35,884 nucleotides of DNA, taken from the NCBI GenBank assembly GCA_003601775.1, contig PIYN01000023.1, forward strand, positions 1 through 35,884. The letters run 5' to 3'. Numbering within the stretch: position 1 is the stretch's first letter; each line of letters starts with the position of its first letter. Below, piece by piece: positions 1-8,557 of the stretch. This DNA is from Candidatus Bathyarchaeota archaeon. Lineage in GTDB: Archaea; Thermoproteota; Bathyarchaeia; TCS64; PIYN01. Below the pieces are notes generated by a model. That model worked only from the letters and a program-made list of their open reading frames with translations, was not told the DNA's origin and did no database searches. A program made the translations under genes and the position numbers.

Positions 1-560
1 TCATCCTGACGAAGGGGGCGGGGCTCGAGGGGACGGCGGTCCTGGCCTCCGACCTGGAGGAGGTGCTCCGAGGGAAGGTCGGAGAAGAGGTTCTCAGGAG
101 GGCGCGGGGCTTCATCGAATCCATCAGCGTCGTGGAAGAAGCCATGAGGGCCATGGAGGTGGGAGGGGTCCACTCCATGCACGACCCAACGGAGGGGGGC
201 GTCCTGAACGGCGTCTGGGAGATGGCAGAGGCCTCAGAGAGGGGAGTCACGATATATGAGGAGAGGATCAAGGTCGCACCCGAGACCAGGGTGATCTGCG
301 AAGCCCTTGAGATAGACCCCCTGAAGATCCTGGGGTCAGGGGCCCTCCTCATAGCGGCAGATCGGGGGAGAGCCGAGGAGATCGCTTCAGCCATCGGAGA
401 GATGGGGGTCGAGGCCTCCATAATCGGGGAGATCACGGCGCCTGAAGAGGGGAGGTGGATAGTCCATGGAGATGGAAGGAGGGAGGAGCTAATACCCCCA
501 GATCAGGATCACGTATACAAGGTCCTCGACAGGTATGGGCTGGGAGGGGCTCCGATCTAA
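1..560 (+). CDS. HypE/PurM-like (AIR synthase-related) protein, 3' part only
   Basis: The reading frame is open from base 3 at the left edge to the stop at 558-560, so the true start lies outside the window. About 185 residues are visible. The sequence MHDPTEGGVLNGVWEMAEA and the later KILGSGALLIAA are typical of the PurM-like C-terminal domain of AIR synthase-related proteins, the superfamily of HypE, SelD and PurM. HypE proteins mature the cyanide ligand of NiFe hydrogenases, but many archaeal genomes carry AIR-synthase-like paralogues of unknown role, and no hydrogenase gene is visible here. The ATP-binding N-terminal half is missing from the window, so the exact subfamily cannot be decided. 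Confidence 0.75.
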   Translation, partial: ILTKGAGLEGTAVLASDLEEVLRGKVGEEVLRRARGFIESISVVEEAMRAMEVGGVHSMHDPTEGGVLNGVWEMAEASERGVTIYEERIKVAPETRVICEALEIDPLKILGSGALLIAADRGRAEEIASAIGEMGVEASIIGEITAPEEGRWIVHGDGRREELIPPDQDHVYKVLDRYGLGGAPI

Positions 561-600
561 AGAATAACAGGAATCTCCCTTTTCCATCAACTTCTCCCTG

Positions 601-1275
601 TCATAGCAGTATGAACCATCGGCCGAGGAGGTATAGGGCGAGGTAGACGAGGACCGCTATGATCAGACCCCTCGTCGCCCTCTTCGAGTCGATGATGAAG
701 GCTGAGAGGCCCCCGAAGGCGAAACCCCCGAGGTGGGCGAAGTGGGCGATGGTGGGGTCAGAGTAGAAGACGGCTGAGGAGACCTCGACGAGGCCGAGGA
801 CGATGCCGACGATGACGGCGGGGAGGGGGAAGAAGAGGAGGAAGGTGATCTTGAAGGGCATGAGGAGGCAGAGGACGGCGATGACCCCGAAGATTGCCCC
901 CGAGGCCCCCACCACGGGGGTGGTGGAGCGGGGATAGGCGAGGGAGTGGACGAGGCCCGCCGCCATGCCTGAGAGGAAGAAGAGGAGGACGAACCTCCCC
1001 GACCCAATATCCCTCTCTACCACGACCCCCGACGTCAGGAGGGCGAAGGCGTTCAGAAGGAAGTGCATCATGCCACTGTGAAGGAATATATAGGTGATAA
1101 GGGTGTGGAGTTCCCTCCCTTGGAGGACAACCCTTGGGATGAGGGAGAAGGAACGGAAGATCTCAACCACATAGGGCTCCCCTACCATATATAGGAGGGC
1201 TTGGATCAAGGTCATCGAGAGGAGCAGAAGATAGGTGACGATGGGCCGCCTCGCCCTTTCCTCAGCCCTGAACAT
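601..1275 (-). CDS. Rhomboid family intramembrane serine protease
   Basis: A 224-residue, strongly hydrophobic protein with about six membrane segments, the usual size of a minimal prokaryotic rhomboid. The catalytic serine motif GASGAIFG is clear, the catalytic histidine is in HFAHLGGFAFGG, and the early HSGMMHFLLNAFAL matches the family loop with conserved His and Asn. Rhomboids cleave single-pass membrane proteins inside the lipid bilayer; the substrate cannot be guessed. The gene faces away from lysS, with about 100 bases between the two starts. The stop lies about 40 bases beyond the convergent HypE-like gene. Confidence 0.9.
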   Translation of the reverse strand: MFRAEERARRPIVTYLLLLSMTLIQALLYMVGEPYVVEIFRSFSLIPRVVLQGRELHTLITYIFLHSGMMHFLLNAFALLTSGVVVERDIGSGRFVLLFFLSGMAAGLVHSLAYPRSTTPVVGASGAIFGVIAVLCLLMPFKITFLLFFPLPAVIVGIVLGLVEVSSAVFYSDPTIAHFAHLGGFAFGGLSAFIIDSKRATRGLIIAVLVYLALYLLGRWFILL

Positions 1276-1328
1276 CCCCCTTAGAGTCTCTGAGAGAGTC
1301 TTAAAATCCTTGCGTCTCCCCCTGAAAC

Positions 1329-1342
1329 CCTTTTATTTTTCC
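1329..1342 (+). promoter_or_regulatory. Probable promoter of the lysS operon
   Basis: A T-rich TATA-like box (CCCTTTTATTTTTC) lies about 35-45 bases before the lysS ATG in an otherwise GC-rich gap. A purine-rich GAGGAAGAGGG directly precedes the ATG and is the likely ribosome binding site. Seen by eye only. Confidence 0.5.
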
Positions 1343-1374
1343 GATGCCTTCTACTCTAAGGTCGAGGAAGAGGG

Positions 1375-3009
1375 ATGGTTGAGATCATCGGCCACGGCAC
1401 CTGGTACGACAAGGCCGCTCGAGAGCTCATAGAGAGGGAGAGGCGTCTTGGGAGGAGCCTCGACCTCATCCGGAGCGAGAGCGGCCTCGGGGCCTCGGGC
1501 TTCCCCCACATCGGGAGCCTCGGGGACGCCCTCAGATCCTGCGCGATAGCCCTCGCCGTCGAGGCCCAGGGCTACAGGTCCGAGTCCATAGCCTTCTCAG
1601 ACGACATGGACGGCCTGAGGAAGGTCCCCGCCGGCCTCCCGAGGTCCCTGGAGAAGTGGCTGGGCGTCCCCGTCACCTCGATACCGGACCCCTTCAAGTG
1701 TCATGAGAGCTACGGGGAGCATATGAGCAGCCTCCTCCTCGATGCCCTGGACCGCTGTGGGGCGGAGTACACCTACATGTCGGCCCGGGACGTCTACCGC
1801 CGGGGCGTCCTGAACGAGCAGATCCATAGGATCTTGGAGGAGGCTGAGAGGGCGGGGAGGATCATAGAGGAGGAGATAGGGCAGGAGAAGTATAAGAAGA
1901 GCCTCCCCTACTTCCCAATCTGCGCCCAGTGCGGCAGGATCTACACGACGAGGGCCTACAAGTACCTCCCGAAGGAGGGGAAGGTCCTCTACGTCTGCGA
2001 GGGGATGGAGGTGAAGGGGCACTTCCTCGAGGGGTGTGGCTACAGGGGCGAGGCAGACGTCTTCGCGGGGGAGGGGAAGCTGAGCTGGAAGGTGGAGTTC
2101 GCGGCGCGGTGGGCCGCCCTCGATATCAGGTTCGAGGCCTATGGGAAGGACATCGCCGACTCCGTCAGGGTGAACGATAGGATATGCCGGGAGATCCTGG
2201 GGTACGAGCCCCCCATGCACGTCAGGTACGAGATGTTCCTCGATAAGAGCGGGAGGAAGATCTCCAAGTCTGCTGGGAACGTCTTCACCCCCCAGGTCTG
2301 GTTCAGGTACGGCTCGCCCCAGTCCCTCATCCTCCTCATCCTGAAGAGGTTCGTCGGGACGAGGGCGATCTCTGTGATGGATATCCCGCGGTACATGGAC
2401 GAGTTCGACGAGTTGGAGGACATCTACTTCGGGAGGAGGCAGGTGGCAGATGAGAGGGAGCGGGCCAAGCTGACCGGCCTCTACAAGTACTGCTGGATGC
2501 TGAGACCTCCCGAGGAGCCGGGGCTCCACGCCCCCTACAACCTCATGACCTACCTCGCGAGGATCGCCCCAAAGGGGAGGGAGGAGTCATTCATCAGGGA
2601 GATGCTGAGGAAGTACGGCTACCTGAAGGGGCCCAGCCCCAGGGACCTCGAGGAGAGGATCCGCTACGCCCTGAACTGGGTCAGGGACTTCGAGGAGATC
2701 GGGGAGAGGGAGGTCTCCCTCGAGCCCCCTGAGGTCTCGGCCATCAGAGGACTCATCGAATTCCTCCGGGGAGAGGTGAGCGGGGAGGAGATCCAGGGCG
2801 CTATCTTCAGGATAGCCAGGGAGAACGGATTACAGCCGAGGAAGCTCTTTAAGAGGCTCTACCAGATCCTCCTGGGCATCGACAGGGGGCCACGGCTCGG
2901 CCCCTACATCCTCGCCATGGGGAAGGAGAACGTCATAGAAGCCCTGGAGAGGGCACTTCAGAGGACCGGGAACCCCGCCCGAGGGATGACACCGCTCCGC
3001 CTTTTTTAA
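1375..3009 (+). CDS. lysS: Lysyl-tRNA synthetase, class I
   Basis: Charges tRNA-Lys with lysine in the cytoplasm. The 544-residue product has the class I nucleotide-binding signatures: the HIGH-like HIGSLGD near residue 46 and KISKSAGNVF (KMSKS loop) near residue 296. A cysteine set (CAQCG, then C and C in the next 45 residues) suggests the zinc-binding insertion of class I LysRS, and a helical anticodon-binding region follows. Class I LysRS is the usual archaeal form; most bacteria and eukaryotes use an unrelated class II enzyme. It heads a tight operon: the next gene starts 8 bases after the stop. A tRNA-Lys gene lies at 26493. Start chosen at the ATG right after GAGGAAGAGGG. Confidence 0.95.
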   Translation: MVEIIGHGTWYDKAARELIERERRLGRSLDLIRSESGLGASGFPHIGSLGDALRSCAIALAVEAQGYRSESIAFSDDMDGLRKVPAGLPRSLEKWLGVPVTSIPDPFKCHESYGEHMSSLLLDALDRCGAEYTYMSARDVYRRGVLNEQIHRILEEAERAGRIIEEEIGQEKYKKSLPYFPICAQCGRIYTTRAYKYLPKEGKVLYVCEGMEVKGHFLEGCGYRGEADVFAGEGKLSWKVEFAARWAALDIRFEAYGKDIADSVRVNDRICREILGYEPPMHVRYEMFLDKSGRKISKSAGNVFTPQVWFRYGSPQSLILLILKRFVGTRAISVMDIPRYMDEFDELEDIYFGRRQVADERERAKLTGLYKYCWMLRPPEEPGLHAPYNLMTYLARIAPKGREESFIREMLRKYGYLKGPSPRDLEERIRYALNWVRDFEEIGEREVSLEPPEVSAIRGLIEFLRGEVSGEEIQGAIFRIARENGLQPRKLFKRLYQILLGIDRGPRLGPYILAMGKENVIEALERALQRTGNPARGMTPLRLF

Positions 3010-3017
3010 GTAGGACC

Positions 3018-3527
3018 ATGGGACTATTACTCGTGGTCAGGGACATGAAGATGCGGAGCCGCCTCTCCATCGCCTCCGCCGAGATCTCCGTCTTCTCCTA
3101 CTCGACGGAGGACGAGGAGAAGGTCCGGAGGGCCGTGCTGAACATCCTCCCCCAGGGACTTGGGGAAAGCCTGAGGTTCTCCTCCAGCAGCCTCAGAGGG
3201 CACTACAACGACCGGATCCTCATACTGATGGCAGAGGTGAAGGAGGGGACCATAGGCCTCGCCCACCACCTCCTGAGACATCTATCCCAAGGGGATCAGC
3301 GGAGACTCCTCGACGAGGTGGAGAGAAGGATGGATGGATCGGGGAACCTGTACATCCGCCTGAACAAGCAGGAGGCCCTCCTGGGGCGCCTTGAACTCGG
3401 CGACGCCGACCCGATATGGGTTAAGCTGAAGTTCAGGAGCCGTGGGAGGAGGGTCTCGGCGCGGTCCGTTAAGGAGGCTCTATCAGCGCTCCTCGGAGAG
3501 TCTGGAGGCATAGGGGAGCAGAGTTGA
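3018..3527 (+). CDS. RNA-binding protein of the PF01877/COG1325 family
   Basis: A 169-residue protein with the pattern of the archaeal RNA_binding family (PF01877, COG1325), proposed from gene neighbourhood to work with the exosome or RNase P. Visible family features are ISVFSYSTEDEEKV near residue 23 and the central SSLRGHYNDRILIL, followed by a helical part ending in KEALSALLGE. It lies between lysS and rnp3 and overlaps the rnp3 start by 4 bases (TTGA), so the two are probably translationally coupled. The true start could be a later ATG at about 3045 or 3051, since the first ten residues are not typical. The family identity is a recognition call; the molecular role is not known. Confidence 0.75.
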   Translation: MGLLLVVRDMKMRSRLSIASAEISVFSYSTEDEEKVRRAVLNILPQGLGESLRFSSSSLRGHYNDRILILMAEVKEGTIGLAHHLLRHLSQGDQRRLLDEVERRMDGSGNLYIRLNKQEALLGRLELGDADPIWVKLKFRSRGRRVSARSVKEALSALLGESGGIGEQS

Positions 3528-4258
3528 GGCGCTTCGCCGATCTCCACCTCAGGTTCCCCAAGGGAGGTCTCAAGGAACTTGAGGATATGCTGAGGCTCGC
3601 CTCCGACCTCGGATACTCCCTCGTGGCCGTCTCCTTCTCCCCCTCGAGGATGGAGGAGATGAAGCAGGCGAAGGCTCTCTGCTCGGACCTTGGGCTGGAC
3701 CTGGCGACGAGGGTGGACCTGGAGCCGAAGAACCCAGGCGGCCTCCTCAGAAACCTCAGGAGGCTGAGGCGCAGGTTTGAGGTCATAGCGGTCAGGTGCC
3801 TGAGGAAGGATGTAGCCCGACAGGCGGCTAAGGACCGGCGGGTCGACCTACTGAACTTCCCCACAGATCCCGTGAGAAGGGAGCGCCTCCGCTTCGATCA
3901 CCCGGAGGCAGTCCTCGCCTCAGGAGCCCTCTCCGCCCTGGAGTTGAACGCCTCCACGATCCTGAGGGCAAGGGGATCTCAGAGGGCGAGACTCCTCGCG
4001 ACAATGAGGGGGGAGGTGGAGGAGGCCAGGAGGATGGAGGTGCCTCTCATCTTCTCCAGCGGCGCGGAGAGCCCCTACGGCCTGAGGGCGCCGAGGGACC
4101 TCGCCTCGCTCCTCACCCTCCTCGACGTAGAGTGGGAGAAGGCCCTGGATACGGTCTCAGAGAGACCTCTCAGCATCGTGGAGAGGAACAGGGAGAGGCT
4201 CAGAGAGGGCTTCATCTCCCCGGGGGTCAGGGTGATAAGAAGGGAGGGAGAGGAGTGA
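3524..4258 (+). CDS. rnp3: RNase P protein component 3 (Rpp30)
   Basis: Protein subunit of archaeal RNase P, which removes 5' leaders from pre-tRNAs. Rpp30 is a TIM-barrel protein that works as a pair with Pop5. The 244 residues begin RRFADLHLRFPKGG, the typical PHP/Rpp30 start, and carry RVDLLNFPTD and the later IFSSGAESPYGLRAPRDL, both characteristic. The start codon is TTG at 3524, overlapping the upstream stop by 4 bases; the downstream rnp2 overlaps this stop in the same way (GTGA at 4255). The order rnp3-rnp2 is common in archaea and supports both calls. Confidence 0.9.
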   Translation: MRRFADLHLRFPKGGLKELEDMLRLASDLGYSLVAVSFSPSRMEEMKQAKALCSDLGLDLATRVDLEPKNPGGLLRNLRRLRRRFEVIAVRCLRKDVARQAAKDRRVDLLNFPTDPVRRERLRFDHPEAVLASGALSALELNASTILRARGSQRARLLATMRGEVEEARRMEVPLIFSSGAESPYGLRAPRDLASLLTLLDVEWEKALDTVSERPLSIVERNRERLREGFISPGVRVIRREGEE

Positions 4259-4611
4259 AGGCCAAGAGGAGATACAGATATGTGGGCTTCAAGGTCCTCT
4301 CCCCCACCCCACTAGGGGAGGAGGAGATCCGTGGGGGGGTCTGGAGGAGCATCACCGACCTCTTCGGCGCCTACGGACTCTCGAAGATAGGGCCCAAGAT
4401 GATAGAGTACGACGAGGAGAGCTCCATAGGCATAATCAGGTGCAGTCACCTCCACCTCCCCATGCTCCGGGCCTCCCTCGCCTCCATCACCTCCCTCAGG
4501 GGCAACCCAACGGCCCTCTTCGTCCTAAGGGTCTCCGGAACGCTGAAGGCCCTAAGGACAGCACTAAATGGGTTAAAGAACTCTTTAAGAACCCCCTCTC
4601 AGGGCCTTTAG
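4255..4611 (+). CDS. rnp2: RNase P protein component 2 (Pop5)
   Basis: A 118-residue protein of normal Pop5 length. It begins (V)KAKRRYRYVGFKVLS with a GTG start at 4255 inside the rnp3 stop (GTGA overlap), so it depends on coupling to rnp3. The family pattern RRYRYVGFKV, the middle SSIGIIRCSH and the strand TALFVLRVSGTLKAL are visible. In archaeal RNase P, Pop5 and Rpp30 form a heterotetramer that enhances catalysis by the RNA. A longer in-frame reading from 4132 is only an extension inside rnp3. The last 27 bases overlap the 3' end of the convergent membrane protein gene. Confidence 0.88.
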   Translation: MKAKRRYRYVGFKVLSPTPLGEEEIRGGVWRSITDLFGAYGLSKIGPKMIEYDEESSIGIIRCSHLHLPMLRASLASITSLRGNPTALFVLRVSGTLKALRTALNGLKNSLRTPSQGL

Positions 4612-5625
4612 GCCCACCCAGTAGGCCATGACGCCGCCCAGCGCCATCTCGAACCAGAGGTTCATGCTGCGCATGATGAGGGTTGCCGCGGCACCTATCG
4701 CTGGGGATATCCCTGCCATGGAGTATACCGTGATCATGGAGATCTCGACGGGGCCGGTCATGCCAGGGAGGCCCACTGGGATCGTCTGGACGGCTATCGC
4801 GATGGTGTAGGCCGTGAGGATCACACTGAAGGGGACATCGAGACCTAAGGCTCTGAAGATGAGTTTGATGGCGATTATATCCGCGGAGTAGGAGAGGGCG
4901 GAGCAGAGGAGGGCGAGGGGTATGGTCGAGGGCCTGACGGTCAGGCGCTCTATCCCCTCATGGAAGAGCCTCAGCTGCTTGGCGGCCATCTCCTTCCACT
5001 TGGCCAGCTTCTCGGGCCTTTTATAGACCCGGGCGACGAGGCGGAAGAGGGCGTTCAGAATCCCTTCGGTCCTCTGGGGCCTGAGGACTAAGTAGAGGAC
5101 TAGGGAGATGGTAAGGATGACGAGGAAGATAAGGGAGGAGACTATGTAGATCGTGTAGCCGAGGAATTGATGGTTCATGTACATGAAGAGTAAGGCGACG
5201 CAGGATCCCCCGAGGAAGGGGATCATATCGAGGGTTCTATGGCTGATGATGGAGGCGACGACGCTCCCGGGGTTGCTGTAGGAGTTCTTCACCGTCAGGT
5301 AGGTTCTCGTCGTCTCCCCCGTTAAGGTCCCGGCTGGAAGGATGATGCTCAAGAAGATGCTCGTACACACATACTGGAAGGCCCTCCAGATGCCCAGGGG
5401 CTCCGAGACCGCTCGGAGTATAACCTCCCACGTCAGGGCGTAAAAGAAGACGCCGGATAGGACAGATATGAGGGCTAATGTGCAGAGCAGGGGATCTGCT
5501 GATGAGATCGCCTTAATGGTTTTATGGATATCGACGAAGAGGTAGAGAAAGATGAGAATGACGAGTAGACCGAGAACCAGTAGCGCCAAGACCCTCTTAT
5601 CGATCCCGATCCTCATAGACCCCAT
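4585..5625 (-). CDS. Flippase-like integral membrane protein (UPF0104/LPG_synthase_TM family)
   Basis: A 346-residue protein with about eight membrane helices. The C-terminal GLPGMTGPVEISMI and the helical pattern match the lysylphosphatidylglycerol-synthase transmembrane family (UPF0104, AglD-like). In archaea these proteins are often linked to lipid or polyprenyl-glycan steps at the membrane, but substrates are mostly unknown and no glycosyltransferase is adjacent. GGGGG precedes the ATG at 5625 by a few bases. Its 3' end overlaps rnp2 by 27 bases in convergent orientation. Confidence 0.8.
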   Translation of the reverse strand: MGSMRIGIDKRVLALLVLGLLVILIFLYLFVDIHKTIKAISSADPLLCTLALISVLSGVFFYALTWEVILRAVSEPLGIWRAFQYVCTSIFLSIILPAGTLTGETTRTYLTVKNSYSNPGSVVASIISHRTLDMIPFLGGSCVALLFMYMNHQFLGYTIYIVSSLIFLVILTISLVLYLVLRPQRTEGILNALFRLVARVYKRPEKLAKWKEMAAKQLRLFHEGIERLTVRPSTIPLALLCSALSYSADIIAIKLIFRALGLDVPFSVILTAYTIAIAVQTIPVGLPGMTGPVEISMITVYSMAGISPAIGAAATLIMRSMNLWFEMALGGVMAYWVGLKALRGGS

Positions 5626-5803
5626 GGAATCCCCCTTGAAGACCCCCCTTTTTCTCCTGACCTATCCTTTAGTACATGGGTAAGCAGGTGATGTAAAAAG
5701 ATTATTGGAGAAAGCCCTTATTGACCCCTCCAAGCGCCTTTCTACTTCTCTACAAAGTTAAGATTTAAGAGAGGAGCTTGAGCATTTTTATGGAGAATGA
5801 CAG

Positions 5804-6466
5804 ATGGATGAGAAGTGGCGGGCTTTAAGAATTCTCAGACTCCTCAGGGAGGCGTATCCTGAAGTGAGAGGGACGGCTCTTCGCTTCAGGACGCCTCTTG
5901 AGCTTCTCATCGCGACGATCCTCTCGGCTCAGTGCACCGATGAGAGGGTTAATGAGGTGACGGAAGAACTCTTTAGGAGGTATCGGACGGCCGAGGACTT
6001 CGCGGGGGCTGATCTGGGGGAGTTAGAGGAGGCGGTCAGGCCGACTGGGTTCTATAGGAGTAAGGCCCGCAGGATCAAGGAGGTTTGTCGGGTGCTGGTT
6101 GAGGAGTATGGCTCCGAGGTCCCGAGGAGTATGGAGGAGCTGGTCAAGCTGCCTGGTGTCGCGAGGAAGACGGCGAATATCGTCCTCGCCAACGCCTATG
6201 GGATCGTGGAGGGGATCGCCGTTGATACTCATGTGATGCGCCTCTCCCACCGCCTGGGGCTGTCGAAGGAGAAGAATAGGGATAAGATCGAGCGGGACCT
6301 CATGGGGTTGATCCCTCGGGAGGACTGGTTCGATTTCAACTACCTCCTCATAGAGCATGGGAGGAGGGTCTGTAAGGCGAGGAGGCCCCTCTGCGAGGAC
6401 TGTATCCTCAGGGACCTCTGCCCCTCAGCCCAAGAATTCCTGCAGAGGTTTAAGGCGAAGCCTTAG
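5804..6466 (+). CDS. nth: Endonuclease III, DNA glycosylase/AP lyase
   Basis: Removes oxidised pyrimidines and nicks abasic sites in base-excision repair. The 220-residue protein has LSAQCTDERVNEVT near residue 40, the helix-hairpin-helix LPGVARKTANIVL with catalytic lysine near residue 118, the catalytic aspartate in AVDTHVMRLSHRLGL, and the C-terminal 4Fe-4S loop CKARRPLCEDCILRDLC (C-X6-C-X2-C-X5-C). Length is normal for the family. A TATA-like AAGATTTAAGAG lies about 35-45 bases before the ATG, so the transcript is probably nearly leaderless. The stop overlaps that of the convergent dehydrogenase by 3-4 bases. Confidence 0.95.
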   Translation: MDEKWRALRILRLLREAYPEVRGTALRFRTPLELLIATILSAQCTDERVNEVTEELFRRYRTAEDFAGADLGELEEAVRPTGFYRSKARRIKEVCRVLVEEYGSEVPRSMEELVKLPGVARKTANIVLANAYGIVEGIAVDTHVMRLSHRLGLSKEKNRDKIERDLMGLIPREDWFDFNYLLIEHGRRVCKARRPLCEDCILRDLCPSAQEFLQRFKAKP

Positions 6467-7419
6467 GGTTTCACGACGTTGGGAGGTATCCCTCCTCTGA
6501 GGGCCGTTAGGACCCCTTCGGCGGACTGGATGGCCATCCTCCTCATGGCCTCTCGGGTGCTCGCCCCTATGTGGGGCGTCAGGATGACGTTCTCGAGGCT
6601 CAGGAGGGGGTTATCCCTCCTCGGAGGTTCCTCCTCGAAGACGTCGAGGGCTGCCCCGGCCAGCTTCCCGGAGCGGAGGGCCTCTGTCAGGGCCTCCTCG
6701 TCTATAACCCTCCCCCTCGCCAGGTTCACCAGGTAGGCCCCCTCCTTCATCAGGTCGAACTCCCGGCTGGAGATCATGTGGTGGGTCTCGGGTGTGAGGG
6801 GGACGTGGAGGGTTATGATGTCGCTGGTGGAGAGGAGCTCCTCGAGGCCCACCCGCCTGATCCCGAGTTCCTCCTCCACCTCCCTCCTCTCGACCTTGTC
6901 GTAGTAGAGTAGGTTCACGTCGAAGCCCTTTAGGCGGCGGGCGACGGCGGAGCCTATGCGCCCAAGTCCCAGGATGCCCACGGTCTTCCCCATCAGCTCG
7001 ACGCCGACGAGGTCCGAGTACTTCCTCTCCCACTCCCCTCGTCTCACGGCTCCGTCGGCGGCCACAACCCTCCTGAGAAGAGAAAGGATAAGGGCCACAG
7101 TCATCTCCGCGACGCTCTCCGTCAGGGCCGTCGGGGTGTTGAAGACGAGGACCTCGTGCTCAGCAGCCGCCTCCAGGTCCACATGATCCGTCCCGACGCC
7201 GTGGACCGCCACGACCTTCAATCGGTGGGCCGCCTCCAGGAACTCCCTCGTGACCCTGATCCATCCCCGGGTGATGAGGGCGTCGGCCTCCAACCCCTGG
7301 GACAGGAGGTCCCCCTCATCGGCCCCTGGGGGTAACTCGACGACCTCGCACTCCCTCCTCAACAGGTCTATACCATCCGGGTGGATGGGCTCTGTCACTA
7401 TGACCCTGTATCTCCTCAT
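6463..7419 (-). CDS. D-isomer 2-hydroxyacid dehydrogenase, SerA-like
   Basis: NAD-dependent dehydrogenase of 318 residues. The Rossmann motif GLGRIGSAVARRL is central; NLARGRVIDEEAL gives the substrate-binding arginine, FEEEPP the catalytic glutamate region and TPHIGASTREAM the catalytic histidine. It has catalytic and cofactor domains only, with no ACT regulatory domain. Short archaeal enzymes of this kind include phosphoglycerate dehydrogenase (serine synthesis) and glyoxylate or other 2-ketoacid reductases; the sequence alone does not decide. AAGGAGATATCG before the ATG is a good ribosome binding site. No other serine gene is adjacent. Confidence 0.85.
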   Translation of the reverse strand: MRRYRVIVTEPIHPDGIDLLRRECEVVELPPGADEGDLLSQGLEADALITRGWIRVTREFLEAAHRLKVVAVHGVGTDHVDLEAAAEHEVLVFNTPTALTESVAEMTVALILSLLRRVVAADGAVRRGEWERKYSDLVGVELMGKTVGILGLGRIGSAVARRLKGFDVNLLYYDKVERREVEEELGIRRVGLEELLSTSDIITLHVPLTPETHHMISSREFDLMKEGAYLVNLARGRVIDEEALTEALRSGKLAGAALDVFEEEPPRRDNPLLSLENVILTPHIGASTREAMRRMAIQSAEGVLTALRGGIPPNVVKP

Positions 7420-7488
7420 CGATATCTCCTTAAACTACTCTCCAGGGGTAGATGAAATTTCCGGGTTCCGTCGAAGAATCTCTTACAC

Positions 7489-8150
7489 TCATCTCCTTAA
7501 TTTCTGGAGGAGCAAGCTTAGGTCGGAGAGGGAGAGCCTTTCAACCCTCCTCTCCAGCAACGATCTACTCAATCCCATCGACTGAGCCCTCTCCCTGGCT
7601 CTGCGCTTCGTTAGGGATTCCTCGAGGAGGTGAGAGGAGGCGATGAAGGCCTCCCTCAGGGCGTTCTTCAGCTTCTTATCGCCCTGCAGGAGGACTTGTT
7701 GGAGGACCGAGAGCTCAGGGGTCTCTGCTGTCCTCGGCTTCAGCCTCAGGAGGCTCGTCGACGTGGCCGGGGGAGGATAGTAGGCGTCTGGGCCGATCTC
7801 CCTGAGCACCTCGATGGTGAAGAAGGCGTCGGCGATGAGGGAGAGCCTGCTATAATAGGGATTCTCCTCGCCGGCCGTGACGGTCTCGGCGAAGGAGGTT
7901 GGGGTGATGACTGTGGCCAGCTTGAAGGATCAGCCGTTGTATGAGGGCTTCACAGATGCTGAAGGGGAGGTTTGAGACGAGCTTGTCGAAGGGAGGGATC
8001 TTCATCCTCAGGACGTCGCCGAGGATGAGCTCCACGTTCCCGTAGGGGGCAGTCCTCTCCCTCAGGAGGGGGAGGAACTTCCGGTTCTTCTCGACGGCGA
8101 GGACCCTCCCGGCGACCTCGGCCAGGACCAGGGAGCGCCTCAGGGAGGTA
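7489..8150 (-). pseudogene. ksgA: Degraded 16S rRNA dimethyladenosine transferase (KsgA/Dim1)
   Basis: Three readable pieces on the minus strand give one KsgA-like protein. From about 8150 to 7930 the frame reads RSLVLAEVAGRVLAVEKNRKF, then ELILGDVLRMKI and the hallmark VSNLPFSICEALIQRLI. Near 7925-7932 the frame shifts by one base. The second frame continues FKLATVITPTSFAETVTAGEENPYYSRLSLIAD and then YYPPPATSTSLLRLKPR and KKLKNALREAF to a stop at 7489. The N-terminal substrate helices and the first SAM-binding glycine loop are missing beyond about 8150. KsgA methylates two adenines near the 3' end of 16S rRNA and is nearly universal, so an intact copy probably exists elsewhere. An assembly error is an alternative for the frameshift but not for the missing front. 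Confidence 0.8.
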
Positions 8151-8171
8151 GGCCACGACTACCCCTATTCG

Positions 8172-8555
8172 ATGTACGGGAGGTGGCGAGCCTTCTGTGC
8201 CACGGCCAACGCCCTCGGTGCCAAGATAAAGGCGGGGTCCTACCAGTCCTTCAGGACCTATCTGCACCTCCTCCACAGGCTCGGCCTCGTGGAGAGGGAG
8301 CTCAGGCCCATAGGACGTCTCACCTGCCCCTACTGCGGGAGGGAGATCCCCATCTACCCCCAGATGATAAGGAGAAAAAGGGGGAGGATCGAGCCCGTCC
8401 ACTACTCCCTCATACATGCCAGAGAAGAAGACCCCGCACGGCTGAGATCCTATCAGGCGCTCTTCCCGAGCACCGACTGGAGAAGGAAGACTCCGGAGGA
8501 GAAGAGGAGGCTGAGGAAGAGATATGGGAGTAGGAGGACCATCTCCGCGAGATGA
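8172..8555 (+). CDS. Hypothetical protein with one CxxC knuckle, possibly a fragment
   Basis: A 127-residue frame that I do not recognise. The first half (FRTYLHLLHRLGLVERE) looks like a winged-helix segment. CPYCGREIP near residue 55 is a single CxxC pair, and the C-terminus is very basic. The ATG has no convincing ribosome binding site and the frame stays open upstream into the ksgA remnant on the other strand, so this may be the C-terminal part of a longer gene cut at the same breakpoint near 8150. It ends just before the left inverted repeat at 8558. Confidence 0.4.
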   Translation: MYGRWRAFCATANALGAKIKAGSYQSFRTYLHLLHRLGLVERELRPIGRLTCPYCGREIPIYPQMIRRKRGRIEPVHYSLIHAREEDPARLRSYQALFPSTDWRRKTPEEKRRLRKRYGSRRTISAR

Positions 8556-8557
8556 GA

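Noticed and set aside
1597-2529. Long minus-strand open frame inside lysS
   Set aside because: Low-complexity antisense shadow caused by high GC and codon bias; lysS is certain on the plus strand.
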